Shown: in pieces, positions 51,739-64,000 of the stretch
How the letters are laid out: each line of letters begins with the position of its first letter
Position numbering within the stretch: position 1 is the first letter of the stretch
Source: Euonymus europaeus
Taxonomy: Eukaryota > Streptophyta > Magnoliopsida > Celastrales > Celastraceae
Direction: 5' to 3'
Assembly (NCBI GenBank): GCA_963580455.1
Contig: OY756967.1
Span: forward strand, 23,916,022-23,980,021
Length of the DNA stretch: 64,000 nt
Program-made: the position numbers and the translations under genes
Notes under the pieces: generated by a model
Databases searched by the model: none
Seen by the model: the letters and a program-made list of their open reading frames with translations, nothing else
What the model was told of the DNA's origin: nothing

Positions 51739-54700
51739 AGGAAAAATAATTGTTCTTAAATGGAATACCATGCTGGGAGACATGTGCTTCTCTCCTAAAT
51801 ATGTAAGCTAAAATCACACTTGTTGTTATGTCCTCTCTGATAAATATGTCTTCTAATGAAGCTGCCATGGAAGTTGACAATGTTTTAGCTTGTGCTGTCT
51901 ATATTTCGGTTTTCTTCCTGAAGCTTTTCCTTTAAAGAGCTGGGATCAAAATTTTCAGATTGACCCTGTTTGCCATAATTGTATTGCTCCTTTATAATCA
52001 CATTTCATGGCATTATCTATTTCTCTGTCTTTTTACTACCTATTGGGATTTGTAAGGTCGTACTTCTTTGAATTCCTTACTTATATTCCTTGAAATTGTC
52101 TCTCAAATATTAGTTAGTTGGTTAATAGCAAATAGAATTCTGGGTTTAGAGAGCATGGGGGCATCTAGTGTTGTATTTAGGAATTCCCCTTCCTGCCATG
52201 GTGACAATTCTGGGTGGTTCTAGTTCTAGTGAGGTAAAGAAATTTAGGAAAGGGAAGTAGAGAACTCTGAGTCTCTGACGCTTAAAGGTATGTAGTATTG
52301 TAGTATCTCTGTTTTGTGAATGGAATGAAATACCGTCTTTAAAGTTTGCAGTTCTTTCAACACTAAAGTTTGTTTTTCTCTGAGGGTCCAATCTCTTTCA
52401 ATGATAACACAACATTCTGGCATTCTGCTCAGCCATCTGGGAACTTATTCCGTTTCTTGAATCTTCATGATGTAACCTGCGAGGAGCCTTCTATTTTAAG
52501 TTTCCTTTACGGATTTACCATGTATTTGAGCTGCTGCATTTGCCTACCGTGTAGGATAATAAAAGCTTGCTCAACTTTGGTGGCAAGTAACTTGTGGTTG
52601 TGGGGGACATGAAGATGGCTCTGGAGGCCAGAGAACATGTCGACAATAATTGCTTGCTTTGTAGAAACGTTGTTCTGCATAGGATCCCTTTAGATCCTCT
52701 GAACAGTTGTTGGGCCCTGTATTGTCTGGACACACATCTCAATCCCAGCAACCTGCTGCCAAAAACTGAAAATAATACATGGTTGGTTGCTTATATGAGC
52801 TGAGCTTTCTTAATCTCACTAGAGCCCATTAGATTATCTTAATTTTATGGGCTTTTGAGCTAACGCTCGTAAATGAAGGCCCCTTGGGTGTTGCTGCGTT
52901 GGGCTTTTAACCCACATGATGTCAATCTTACAGAGTCATAATCGAGATGGACAGAAACACTCGGGCATTACCAAAACAGTTCACTGATACAGTACTGTCA
53001 CTCCACCAAGGGTGAGAGCACATGAGTTTTCTTTAACATTCAACAACTACTCCTTCAAACCCTAACAGCCAGGCAGCCATAAAACAAAGGCTGAAAAATA
53101 GGACCAGGCCCAACAACACTAACAAATAAACAAAGGCCCAAAAGAGAGAGCAAAATATAAAATAACCAAGTAACAAACGCATGGGTATTGGGTACAAAAC
53201 ACTTCAGCTTCCCGCCTGGACCATAATGCACCTGCATCACCACAATTTCCCTAAAACTGGACGCTGATTCTCCCCAGGCCTCCAGGGTAGCCTTCAAGTC
53301 TTGAACCCGAAAGCATATAAACGAAATTTTGGTTGTAGCAAAGTGGCCCATTGCCAAAGGGCCCTTTTACAAAATAATCATGGCAAAGCTGCTTGATAAT
53401 CCAAATTTTCATATGGAGTATTTTTACTCTCTATTAATCATATCTGAAGACTACTGCAACAATTCAATTGAAATCGCAAACACAAACAGCCTGTTCGTGT
53501 TCCAAATTGCTTAATGATTTAGTTTACGTACAGTAAAATAACAAAAAGTTTGTCGTTGGAATCATGTGATTAATTAAGCTTTTAATCTAAGATTAAACTC
53601 GCAGGCCAAGGCTAGTTAGCTCTGATGTTAACGTGCTTATTTGTGTGTTTCAACTTTCAAGGTGATGTACGTTATTCATTCTTCGTTATTTTTGGATTGA
53701 TCTGAATTGTCTTTTTGTTTTTTGTCCTATTAATATCGGCTAAATTGTTTGTTTGGAAGGAAGGACTTGTTCCTTATCACCTGTCCCTCTCCAACACTAC
53801 TGTATTCCTGAAATGTCCATCGATTACTAAGATTCCATAACTGATGGCAATGAGATATCATGGCAAAACTGATTGGGGGTGGCAATAGATAGCTCAACTT
53901 GCGGACTAAATATAATTATATAAAATTATATATATAACTCCTTAAAGTCAATTATATTCGATCCTAGAAACTGAAGAAAATAAGCTAATAATTATATAAA
54001 TTATTTAAGGTACATTTTATCTTTTGAGATTTTGTTTTGATTTTTTTTTTTTTTTTTTTTTGGCCAAAGCAAAGGCGTGATTTATTAGGGAAAAAAACTA
54101 TTAGGTTAGATAAAGGTTAGATGAGATGTTAGTTTTCAGGAACCACACATTTCTCCACTAGATAATGCCAGCCTTGAAAACTATTTCCCAACTGCAAAAA
54201 TACTTGTTATATTGAGTGAACATCAATCCCATATATGATATGTGTGTGTGTTGTTGTCATCTACCAAACAATGCACTTTCGTTTACACTCTGGAAGGGAA
54301 CATTTATTTACGCAATAGCTAGATTTAATTATATTTTGAGAGGGAAAAAAACAATATAAGTATATAACAATAATATACTAATGAGCCTTCTGCATATAAT
54401 ATTGTTTTAGATATCTTACTCTTGGGATATAGAATTATTGCTCCATTAATGAACAATTCATCCCTTTTCTAAATTTGTTTTTGTGACCTCATGACCATGA
54501 CCCACACATAGGTTTTTTAAGAAAGTCAAGAACTAATGATTATGTCTCACCTCTACTAGATATATAATCATGCAGATCTTTCTGTTAATTAATCATCGCC
54601 TATAATATATAATTATTACCTTATCTTTTTCCCGATCATGCACTGAAAAACCCACATAGTTAGGATCATTAAATACATCGAATTTGAGTTATATATACAA

Positions 54701-55110
54701 ACAATTAAATAGAAGGAATTGCTTATATATGTGGTCCTGTTTAATTTTGAGGGTTGTTGATAATGTCACCTTCCTCGACCGATGGCAAATATATCTGTAT
54801 CCAATAAATATTGTTAAAATGTTAGCTGAGATCGGTTGTACTAGCTATACACACAAAATGGTTGGACCAAACCAACCTAGTCAATTGAAATTTGGCATCT
54901 CAAAACTTCCAATTATATGTCTTGGCTTCCAAAGAAGCATATATATATATAGAAATATAACTACTTTGTGTGAAACTCAAGAAATCAACATTTAAATTAA
55001 ATTATCGTTGTTACTTATACGGAGAGCTTGCCTCTCTAATATATTATTTTCTTTTTTTTATGTCCACCTAACCTACTAAAACGACATTGCAGCAAAACAG
55101 TATTAATTAT
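51739..55110. other. 3' UTR and 3.3-kb AT-rich intergenic region
   Basis: This is the 3' UTR of the OCTOPUS-like gene, then A/T-rich DNA. I find no exon set, inverted repeat or RNA gene I can defend. The open frames at 52594-52803, 53055-53357 and 54684-54995 have no family resemblance. Confidence 0.5.
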
Positions 55111-55113
55111 TCT

Positions 55114-55128
55114 GTATATATATATAAG
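55114..55128 (+). promoter_or_regulatory. TATA box region of the laccase gene
   Basis: A tatatatatata-like run lies about 100 bp upstream of the ATG at 55219. A GA-repeat leader directly precedes the start codon. Confidence 0.5.
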
Positions 55129-55218
55129 CCATGTTTTTGTATTTGGTGGTCATCTACGCCATTATTTACAAACTGCGCACAGCACTATTTGGCTTCCGAG
55201 AGAGAGAGAGAGAAGGAG

Positions 55219-58200
55219 ATGGCGCCGTGGATTCGGATTCTTGTCCTGGCCATGGTGGCTTGTCTGTCTCCGGCATCGGTGGAGTCAGTGGTTCGACATT
55301 ACAAGTTCAATGTAAGTGCATATAATGATACTTGCATGCATGCTTGTAATTAATCTAACCCGTGTACATAATAACATTGAGTAATTAAGGTTACTAGTTT
55401 CAACCTTAACTAAGGTCATGTCATATTGTCATGTCATGCGTTTTAGTAAAAAATACCGTTAATTTGCAGCTAATGCGACTGTAGATTTGTCAACCTTGCC
55501 TTCCAGTATGTATGAGTCGTACATGCAAATTATGCTCACAACTTTTTACATGTGCACACACACATTAATTGTGGAACTACTCACAAGCATTCTAACACAC
55601 AAATTAGGATATATCATGCATGCATCCATCAGCTGTTAATTAGAAATACAAGATGTCTCAGGGTCGATCGCACAGTTTATTGGGTCTATCTCAATAATAT
55701 GGTGCAGTTTTGAACATAAAATTGTGCGAGTCTTAAGGTTCAAAACGAAGAATATCTCTAAAAGATATTAGAACAAACCTATCTCTCATCCAATATTATC
55801 CATTAAAATATGTTGTCGCCCAAACTATAACTAATAATCTGACTAGGAAGGATGCCCTGCTTCATTTTTTTCCTTTTAAAAACGTCATCAGTGAGATTCT
55901 CTTAATCTCTCGAAACAAACATTGATTCCTCTAATATATACCAGTAAATTATTAATTAATTAGCTCATTATTTAGAGAAAAAAAAGATTATTAAATGGGT
56001 TAAATATTAGGCACTAAACTTGGTCAAACTCTGAAAACGACAATAGTCACAATACTTCTTGGTCTTGTTGTTCAGACAAGTCACCAAAATTTGTTCTGTT
56101 AAGTTGTCAAGTATATCACCCTCAATATCGTTACAATTCCACTGACTTCAAATAAACTTCATATATTAACGTGTTTATTATATTTATCTGCGCAGGTGGT
56201 ATTGAAAAACACCACAAGATTGTGTTCCACGAAGCCCATCGTCACCATAAATGGTAAATTTCCAGGGCCGACAATAGTTGCCAGGGAAGACGATACGGTG
56301 CTTATTAAGGTAGTCAACCATGTTCAGTACAACGTCAGCATCCACTGGTGAGTTTTTTTATATATAAAAATTTAAAATATGCAAAATAGATTGGGCCTGG
56401 ACCAGCCCCAACCTTGTTTATCCGATGCTGACTGTTGGGCACTTGGGCTAACCCTTCCGTTTTTGGGCCAGGCATGGGGTAAGACAACTGAGAACGGGCT
56501 GGGCAGATGGGCCTGCATACATAACCCAATGTCCAATCCAACCGGGGAATCAGTACGTGTACAACTTCACCCTCACTGGCCAGAGAGGCACGCTTTGGTG
56601 GCACGCGCACATTCTCTGGCTCAGATCCACCGTCCATGGAGCCCTAGTCATCCTGCCTAAGCGTGGCGTTCCTTATCCATTCCCCAAACCTGACAAAGAA
56701 GAGATAGTTATCTTAGGTAAAAATCAATCAATCATTAATATTAAAGCGACTAATGTGCTTGGTTTAAGTATAATTAATTTGGTTTTTGATGAACTGGTAG
56801 GTGAATGGTGGAAATCAGATACTGAAGCTGTGATCGGTGAGGCTATGCAATCTGGTTCAGCCCCAAATGTCTCGGATGCTCACACTATCAATGGGCATCC
56901 TGGACAGGCCATTAATTGTCCTTCAAGAGGTGAAAATTTACCCAATTATAATAAGCACAATTAGAGTAGCTTAGTTTGTAGTATCTCTACTTAGGCTGTC
57001 ACCATAGGTGCATGATTTTATTTTAATTTATTATGATTAAATATTACAGCTCACTGCCTATCCACCATAGTCTAACTGGGTCTAGGCCTCTGTGCGCACA
57101 ATCCCTTTTATTTTTGGAGATTTCTTCTTGCGGGTAGCACGTTGGGGCTTGCCCACATGCTCTCAAAGCGAATTTTTGCGTCAATAGTGTTAATTTAATT
57201 CTAAAACAATTTTTTAAGTCTATTTTTATTTTTTAACAGGATACACATTATCAGTGAGACCTGGCAAGACTTATATGCTTCGGATAATCAGTGCTGCACT
57301 CAATGAAGAACTTTTCTTCAAGATCGCTGGACACCAACTCACTGTTGTTGAGGTCGACGCAACTTATGTTAAACCCTTTAAAACCGAAACAATTCTCATA
57401 ACCCCCGGCCAAACAACAAATGTACTATTAACTGCCCATAAAGGCGGCGGAAAATACTTGGTCGCAGCCTCTCCCTTCATGGACGCGCCAATTGTTGTTG
57501 ACAACACCACCGCCACCGCCACACTAAACTACATTGGCACCCAAACCACAGTGTCCACCACCCTCATCGCTCCAACTCCAAAAAATGCCACCCCTGTCGC
57601 AACGAATTTCACAAACGCCCTTCGAAGTCTTAACTCCAAAGAATATCCAGCAAATGTTCCACTGAAGATGGATCACGACCTTATATTCACAATTAGTCTC
57701 GGAATTAATCCTTGTCCAACTTGCCCCAATGGAAGTCGAGTTGTTGCTGACATCAACAACATCACATTTGTCATGCCCTCTGTTGCTTTGCTTCAAGCCC
57801 ATTTCTTCAAATTAAAAGGGGTTTTCACTGACGACTTTCCAGCTACCCCTTTGATACAGTACAATTATACGGGGGGGACGCAGCCTACAAATTTTCGAAC
57901 GATGAACGGGACGAGACTTTATAGACTTCCATATAATTCGACAGTTCAATTAGTTTTACAAGATACAGGGATGATTGCGCCAGAAAACCATCCGCTCCAT
58001 TTGCACGGATTCAATTTCTTTCAAGTTGGAAGAGGCATTGGGAATTTCGACTCGAAAAAGGATCCGAAGAACTTCAATCTTGTAGACCCGGTTGAGAGGA
58101 ATACCATCGGCGTGCCCTCTGGTGGATGGTCTGCTATCAGATTTAGGGCTGACAATCCAGGTAAGCCTAATCCTCTAACACCAATTATGGGCTCATTTTT

Positions 58201-58412
58201 AAAATCAAGCCCAACCTATTTTCATAGTTGTATATGATTGGTTCATAATGATCCATGTCTTTTTTTTCTTCCTTTCTTCAGGGGTTTGGTTTATGCATTG
58301 TCATTTGGAGATACACACAACATGGGGGCTGAAGATGGCGTTTGTTGTAGATAATGGAAAAGGACCCAATGAATCTCTTCTGCCACCTCCAAGTGATCTT
58401 CCAAAGTGTTAA
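55219..58412 (+). CDS. Laccase (multicopper oxidase), LAC4/LAC16 type
   Basis: Six exons (55219-55311, 56196-56347, 56472-56716, 56801-56929, 57240-58160, 58282-58412) join in phase to 556 residues. A signal peptide ([20 protein letters not shown]) leads into the mature oxidase. The copper sites are complete: IHWHG (split by intron 2), [15 protein letters not shown] and [10 protein letters not shown] with the downstream Met. Many NxT/S sites are present and the protein ends [10 protein letters not shown]. Laccases oxidise monolignols in the cell wall using O2, with LAC4 a lignin enzyme in Arabidopsis; the neighbourhood matches At5g58910 (LAC16). Exon 5 carries a predicted miR397 site. Confidence 0.93.
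57286..57306 (+). promoter_or_regulatory. Predicted miR397 target site in the laccase mRNA
   Basis: The segment ending gctgcactcaatga is complementary to miR397 (as remembered from Arabidopsis). Miniature mismatches are two G:U pairs at miRNA positions 15-16 and one at the 3' end. Seed and cleavage positions are fully paired. miR397 is known to silence several LAC genes including LAC4. Confidence 0.75.
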
Positions 58413-58857
58413 TCTATAGGAGATGTAGGAGAACAAATAAATAGGAGAAAATGGCCAGAGACCACTGAAGAGAACGAGTTGTTAATACTTAATAATTACA
58501 GAGGAGTTATTTGGAGCAAGCCAAACAAGAAGGCTCTGTCCATAATTCAATAATTCCGGATTGATTTTTTTCCACTTTTTTTTTTTATACTTTTGTTCTT
58601 ATTTACTTTGTTCAATTGACATGTGTAATTATGATATTATTTTCGCTATAACAAACGTTTATTTGACCAAATTTCTTCTTTTCTTTGCGGTGGGACCCGT
58701 ATTTAGCACTCGAGTAATTCTACATCATTTAAAAAATATTCTCATTTTATCACCATGAAATGTGAAGAGACTCCAATATTATACTCGTCACTCTTGCATG
58801 GGCACCGACGAAACACCATTAACTCAAACCATTGATCCAGAACTGGTGATAGTCCAG

Positions 58858-59770
58858 ACTCAGTATTGACCCAAAATAATAGCAAATCACCTCACCAGTG
58901 TCCATGTGTAGTAAGTATACTGTCTACAGAAACTGCAAAAGGAGATGGTCCGGCTCAGCCTCGGCCCAAAATAATGGTCCTTATTGTAGCGGCCTGGATA
59001 TTAAGTCCATTCCAATTTGAAGTCCAATGTTGCAAAACTGTAAAATGCGGGTCCGGTCCGAACACAGCAACATCCCAAGATAAATATAGGCCTTTCTTGT
59101 AGTGGCTCAGATATTGAGTCCATTCCAAGTTCCAACTTCAAAGTCCAATAGTTTAGCAAAACAGCAAAAGGGGATGGTCCAGACTCAGGCTTGGCCCATT
59201 CTGATTTCGAAGTCCAGTAGTGTAGTAAAACTGTAAAAGTGTTAAGAGCATCTCCAATGCTAGACACTCCAAATTTTCCAGTGCGGTCCCACTTCTATTA
59301 CAGCAAAACACAACTTTCAATACAATCATATCAACAAAACACATATTTCAATACAATTTTTTCACTTTTCATTTACAAACACTCCAAATTTCAAGCATCA
59401 ACACCATTTCTCTCATACTTTTCTACCACTTTTCATTTTTTTCTATCATTCTACACATATTCCAATACAATTTTTTCAAATTACTCTCTCTATACACTCC
59501 AAAATTTTCAGCACTCTAAAATTTGTTACCATTGCACTTGCTCTAAAACTAGAGTGGAACAGGGGATGGTCCGGAAAATAAAGGAATGGCCAAGATATTA
59601 GTCTGGACTTCTCTTCAGCCCATGTTCAAGGCTCGACTCATGAACAAGCCCGGTCATCAAGTCCATTTCCAATGTTCCAACTTCCAAGGCCAGTAGTCCT
59701 ACCAAAAGGCGATTGTCCGGGCTCAGCATCGGCCCAAATGGAGGCCTGTAATGTTTGGCCCTTATTTTCA
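58858..59770. repeat. Degenerate ggtccgg/tcggccc repeats around the MITE
   Basis: A ~40-bp motif with ggtcc(g/a)g, ctcagc and cggccca recurs at about 58925, 59172, 59570 and 59715, often with aagtccatt/aagtccaat nearby. Copies are diverged. The pattern suggests an old local amplification split by the MITE. Confidence 0.5.
59246..59543. mobile_element. Tourist-like MITE (PIF/Harbinger type) with TAA TSD
   Basis: The element starts gagcatctccaatg and ends cattgcacttgctc, which is an imperfect inverted repeat. It is flanked by taa on both sides, the usual PIF/Harbinger target duplication. It is 298 bp, A/T-rich and has no ORF. Confidence 0.75.
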
Positions 59771-61476
59771 ATGTCCAAGTGCTCATGATTAATGTGTACA
59801 TAATTTAATTAACTATCGTCATTTGTTTTTAATAGATTTACCATTTCAGTGATGATGATAGGTATTTGTACTTCTGGTTGTGACCTTATGGATTGTCCTG
59901 ACTCACTCTCTTTTGGGAGGTGTTAACGGTCGGTTTTGATATTTTTTTGATATATTTTGATTAAACTATTTGGCCGATTATCATGTCAATTTTTTTTTAT
60001 TTTCAACCCAATTTTTTTATCAATTTTAATAAAAAAATATGTTTTATATAAAACACCGATCAAACTGATCCATTTTGATTTTGTCAATCCTACTCCTTTG
60101 TGATTGCAAATATTATTCAAGAAAAGAAAATCACGCGCGCACGTGAGTGGGATGATGCACACGCTTCCCAAAGTCACATAGGTTTAACTTTCCATATATA
60201 AAAAGAATCTTTCCATAAATGGAAACAAAACTGGTGCAGCTGGCGGAGGCCATTGTAGTCTATAATTGTGGGGGCACGCATATGTTTAATGTTTTGATGC
60301 ATGTGCAGTTGCCATCGACGACGACGACCACGACCACAACTACATTGCATATGATATGCCCTCCTCTTCGCTGTCTCAAAGGGTCAATGTCCCTCTCTTT
60401 CCTTAAGTATATATGGTAATGACTAATTAAGCTCATAATTTTTTACTTTCTTTCTAGTCTGTACTGGTTTAGTTTAGTGTGTCAGAACTTTATGCTTCAC
60501 TTGGCATCAAAAGAGTAGATTTAGACAAAATTAGTGTGGAAGTGGAGCAACTAATTACTAAGAGAAACAAGAGGGATCGATCATATTATTTTATTATTGC
60601 CAGTTTCGGGTGGAAGGGCCACATCAACCATTTGTTTGCGTCTCATTCCAGTTTTGGAACCAGTAGCCAGCTATACATCAGATAAGAAAGCAACTATTTC
60701 GAGCTCACAAACACCACAAACTCCAATCAAATCTGACCACTTATAACCTCTGTTTCTCACTCTGAGGATTTAAAGGATCCTGGGACAGCTTGCTTTTGGG
60801 CTACAGTGTTATTGTTGTTGTCTTCCATGGCACAGTAGCTCCAAAACACTTTTATCTTACTTTCCTTCCTTTATCTTTTATTTTGATTGCTCAATTATCA
60901 AAGAAAGGGAGGGAAAGAATAGATCTTTGCAGCTTTTGTGACTCAGTTCCTTCGAATTCAGAGTTTTCTCCAATTGGCTTTTGTTCAACTTTCAGGATTC
61001 TGGTTTTAATTCAGCTTCCTTTACTTAGTTTTCTTTCTTGGGTTTTTGTTTCTATGACATGTTTCTGTTTCAGTTCTTCAAATCATCTCAGGGACCTGGG
61101 TGTTCTGTTTTGTGTTCCTTAAAAAGGAGTCATTGGGTTCAGATCTCAGTTGTGCACCTAGGGTTATAATTTGGGGTTAAAGAGTATTTATTTCAGATTT
61201 TAATTTTATTTTTTTGGGAGTCAATTACTTTTTTTTTAAATTTTTTTTTGGAAAGATTGGTATTTTCTAGATTCTTTGGGAGTATGCCTACACTATAGGA
61301 AAAAAGCTATTCTGATTCTTTTTAAAATGCTTGTTGATTTCACATCGTTATTTTTATGGTGAAATCTAAACCTCCTCTGCATTTCCCTCTCTGGGGTTCT
61401 TCTCCTTGACCTCGCTGTTCCTCCTCTGTTTAACCATTTCAATTCTTCCAAGATCATCTCTATAATGATCTGAACA

Positions 61477-61557
61477 ATGAATTTTCCAAGATTAGCAAGT
61501 ATATATCACTTGGCAAAAACAATGAATTTGTTCAGGTTTGCAACTCTACATCACTAA
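61477..61557 (+). CDS. Upstream ORF in the MYB leader (26 codons)
   Basis: The uORF starts at an ATG with A at -3 and encodes a 26-residue peptide beginning MNFPRLASIYHLAK. Its stop lies 35 nt before the main ATG at 61593. The context is good enough for initiation, so it may lower translation of the MYB. Whether the peptide is conserved is unknown. Confidence 0.4.
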   Translation: MNFPRLASIYHLAKTMNLFRFATLHH

Positions 61558-61592
61558 ATTCCTAATTCTCCCTTTTTGATTGGAAATATAAA

Positions 61593-62583
61593 ATGAAGTT
61601 GGAAACGGAAAATCTGCCTCCTGCATCTTACCTTTCAACTGCAAATTCGTTCGTTGAGGAGAGCAAGAACACAAGATGGACTGCCGCGGAGAACAAGATG
61701 TTTGAGAATGCTCTGGCGGTGCACGATAAGGACACACCTGATCGGTGGCACAGAGTGGCAGCCATGATTCCTGGAAAGACAGCCGAGGATGTTATGAAGC
61801 AGTACATAGAATTGGAAGCTGATGTGAGCGATATTGAGGCAGGGCTTATTCCAGTTCCTGGATATAGTACCAGTTCGTCTCCATTTACATTGGAGTGGAT
61901 TAGCAATCATGGCTATGATGGGTTTAGGCAGCAACCTTATGGACTTGCAGGAAAGAGATCTTCATTGATTCGACCACCTGATCAGGAAAGAAAGAAAGGA
62001 GTTCCATGGACAGAAGAGGAGCATAAGTAAGTCACGATTCTGTTTTCAAGTCTTTTTTGTTGAATTTCTTATCCATACTAAGTTTACATCTCCAATTGGG
62101 TGTGATTGCAGACTTTTTCTGATGGGGTTGAAGAAGTATGGAAAAGGGGATTGGAGAAACATATCACGCAATTTCGTCATAACCAGAACGCCCACTCAGG
62201 TGGCTAGTCATGCCCAGAAGTACTTCATCAGGCAGCTTTCAGGAGGAAAAGATAAGAGGAGAGCCAGCATTCATGACATAACAACGGTCAGTCTCAATGA
62301 AACTAAAACTCCTTCGCCGGACAATAAGAAACCTTCACCGGAGCAAGAAGCTGCACTAATTTTTCAGCAAGCCAATTTTGATTCCACGCCAACAACACAA
62401 AACTATCAGTGGAATCATCAGCAAGAAAACATGTCCATGGCCTCTCCTTTTGGAATCAACTCACTTGACCTTAAAATGCAAGGCCGAGAACTGCATCGAA
62501 GTTCTGTTCATGAATCTTCCAACATTGGACCTCAAAATCTGGTTTTCCAAATGCAATCCTCGCAGCTGTATCCATACGGATGA
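61593..62583 (+). CDS. DIVARICATA-like R-R-type MYB transcription factor
   Basis: Two exons (61593-62026 and 62112-62583) encode 301 residues. The first SANT/MYB repeat ([14 protein letters not shown] ... EDVMKQY, about 28-71) mediates partner contact in this family. The second ([20 protein letters not shown] ... SHAQKYF, about 136-182) is the DNA-binding repeat of the SHAQKYF class that recognises GATAA-type I-box motifs. The intron splits the second repeat (HK/LF), as is usual for the family. The C-terminus is Gln/Asn/Ser-rich. The Arabidopsis counterpart by position is At5g58900. It lies in tandem with the laccase, about 3.2 kb downstream; shared control is not evident. Confidence 0.92.
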
Positions 62584-63577
62584 TTCACATTAAACTCTCC
62601 GGCCTCTAATACTCCATTATGTCCTTTACTACTCAGATGTGGTTGTGCCTTTTTTTTTCTTCCCTTTATGGTCTAATGTGAATATGTTGTCAAGAACTAG
62701 GTCTAGTCCATAGCATTCCTAACTTGGGATGCGGTGAGAGAGGAGAGCGAGTCAAACGTTTCGCTCAGAATTGCTAGTCTGGATTATGAAACTGAGAGGG
62801 AGAAGATTCTGAAACCTGGGTTCTCTTTGCATCTTAGATTCTTGCGGCTTTTGCAATGCCTTATCAACAACAGTTGAAGACGGTAGGATAGAGGTGCATT
62901 TTCTGTGTAAAAGAGTAGACTAAAGTTGGATACCTTGAGCAGATTCTTCCAGGATAAGAAAAGACAAAAAGGGATGCATCAATGAGCAGACATATGGAAT
63001 TCAACAGCAGTAGAGGTTGATGAAACAATGGCATAAGCATATTCAATTTCCAAGTTGAAGGCTTAGCATATCCTGTAGTCATTTATGCCAAACAAAGAGG
63101 TCGTACGAGCATAATGCAAGACTTGATGAACCTATGCATCTTTGGTCTGGATGCTCAACCGTTCAGTGTTTCTGTTTTTCCTTTTTCTTGAGTTAATATA
63201 TCTTTTCTCAAATTTAGACCAAAAAAAAAAAAACAAACCGCGACTCCAACCCAAGTAATAACATTCAGAGTAGCCTCTTTAACTAACTAAAACAACCTAC
63301 GAAAATTCTCTGCTTTTGTTGTGATGATCAAAGGTGGCAAAAAAAGTTGTAGTTAAGTCCATGAAATAATCATGATTCTATGTTTCTAAGCATAAGGAGT
63401 CAACTAACAAACATCATAATTCTATGGAACTAATAGTTTATCACATAATGAGACAAATTAAAAATGACTATTTCTACCATGCACTTAAAGTTCAATGAAG
63501 TTATGCACTTCTGTTCACCTATCAAGTTATTTTTAGCCTCTCGCCCTCCCTAACTTGCCAGAATTTTCTTATGATCA
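62584..63577. other. MYB 3' flank, no gene seen
   Basis: This holds the 3' UTR and AT-rich DNA with a short A run near 63220. I see no supported feature. Confidence 0.5.
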
Positions 63578-63639
63578 ATGATTAATTGTCTTAAAACAAA
63601 TCACTCCAAAAAGAATTATGAAATTATTGAAACAACTCA

Positions 63640-63810
63640 ACAAGTTCTGGGGTGGTATATATGGAAGTTGTTGTCTTACTATTCCTTGAAGCTCCCATCT
63701 CCCTTGTTGTTTTCTGACAACTTTGGTGCTATATGGGTGATAAAGCAACCTCGCAAAAGCCCAGTTCATACCTATGTCACTTGCCCAAAGTATATTCATT
63801 CTCTTCAATT
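63640..63810 (+). pseudogene. Possible Ty1/copia RNase H remnant
   Basis: One frame reads LPSPLLFSDNFGAIWVIKQP, resembling the copia RNase H motif (L.SDN.GA followed by NPV.H). Upstream, WGGIYGSCC-like residues in another frame recall the preceding helix, so the copy would be frameshifted. No LTR or other domain is found in the window. The match is short and could be chance. Confidence 0.35.
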
Positions 63811-64000
63811 AAGCCAAGCATGTAATGCAACAATAGCAATAGGGTCATTCAACTAGCTTTTCCAAGGTAAATGACAAAACTAACCACCATCTTTTTGCAA
63901 GGGAGAAGTCCTACTACTCCAAGTAGAATAAAAAAGCATCTTGGCTGCTTTATTCTCATTTTAGTCAAACATCGAACCAGTTACAACCACATGAGTTATA

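Larger units (their letters stand above)
58413..61470. other. Intergenic region with repeats and the MYB promoter/leader
   Basis: This holds the laccase 3' UTR, degenerate repeats (58858-59770), a Tourist-like MITE, AT-rich DNA and from about 60770 the likely transcribed leader of the MYB gene. No other coding gene is seen. Confidence 0.5.

Overview
The window is nuclear DNA of a flowering plant, almost certainly a core eudicot. It has AT-rich intergenic DNA, many short GT..AG introns, plant-only gene families (GIL1/DUF641, OCTOPUS-like DUF740, PHT4 transporters, SHAQKYF-type MYB, lignin-type laccase) and typical plant retroelements. Exons were read by hand from splice sites and reading-frame phase, so most boundaries should be good to within a few bases.

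Layout of the genes: last exon of a TPT-type sugar/nucleotide-sugar translocator (+, 68-214); GIL1 (-, 1221-2764); a MEE59-like gene (+, 5638-6386); the RNA helicase SKI2 (-, 7082-25542, about 23-24 exons); splicing regulator SR45a (+, 29486-31577); a calmodulin-binding receptor-like cytoplasmic kinase that appears broken (-, 32384-34982); a plastid-type PHT4;3-like anion transporter (-, 36514-40309); an OCTOPUS-like gene (+, 50122-51738); a LAC4/LAC16-type laccase with a predicted miR397 site (+, 55219-58412); and a DIVARICATA-type MYB (+, 61593-62583).

From memory of the Arabidopsis map, this order combines two homoeologous Arabidopsis segments: At5g58900 (MYB), At5g58910 (LAC16), At5g58930 (DUF740), At5g58940 (CRCK1), At5g58960 (GIL1), and At3g46960 (SKI2), At3g46980 (PHT4;3), At3g46990 (DUF740). 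The window therefore looks like the less fractionated ancestral block. The genes are unrelated housekeeping, signalling and cell-wall genes and do not form one pathway.

Mobile DNA takes up about a quarter of the window. An intact two-ORF L1-type LINE (9484-15174) sits in sense orientation inside intron 18 of SKI2, bounded by a perfect 17-bp target-site duplication. A Ty3/gypsy element (42204-49518) is itself interrupted in gag by a 2.2-kb solo LTR with a perfect 5-bp TSD. That Ty3 element is flanked by a perfect 163-bp direct repeat that abuts both LTR ends exactly, in place of the usual 5-bp TSD; this is the most unusual structural feature here. Smaller elements are a 1.45-kb foldback-like TIR element, a Tourist-like MITE with TAA TSDs, a GC-rich TIR element, tRNA-like (SINE-like) segments and a probable copia remnant. 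I see no clearly new biological system. The best leads are the 163-bp flanking duplication, the LINE in SKI2, the degraded kinase, the compact Ty3 architecture and the W-box-dense solo LTR.
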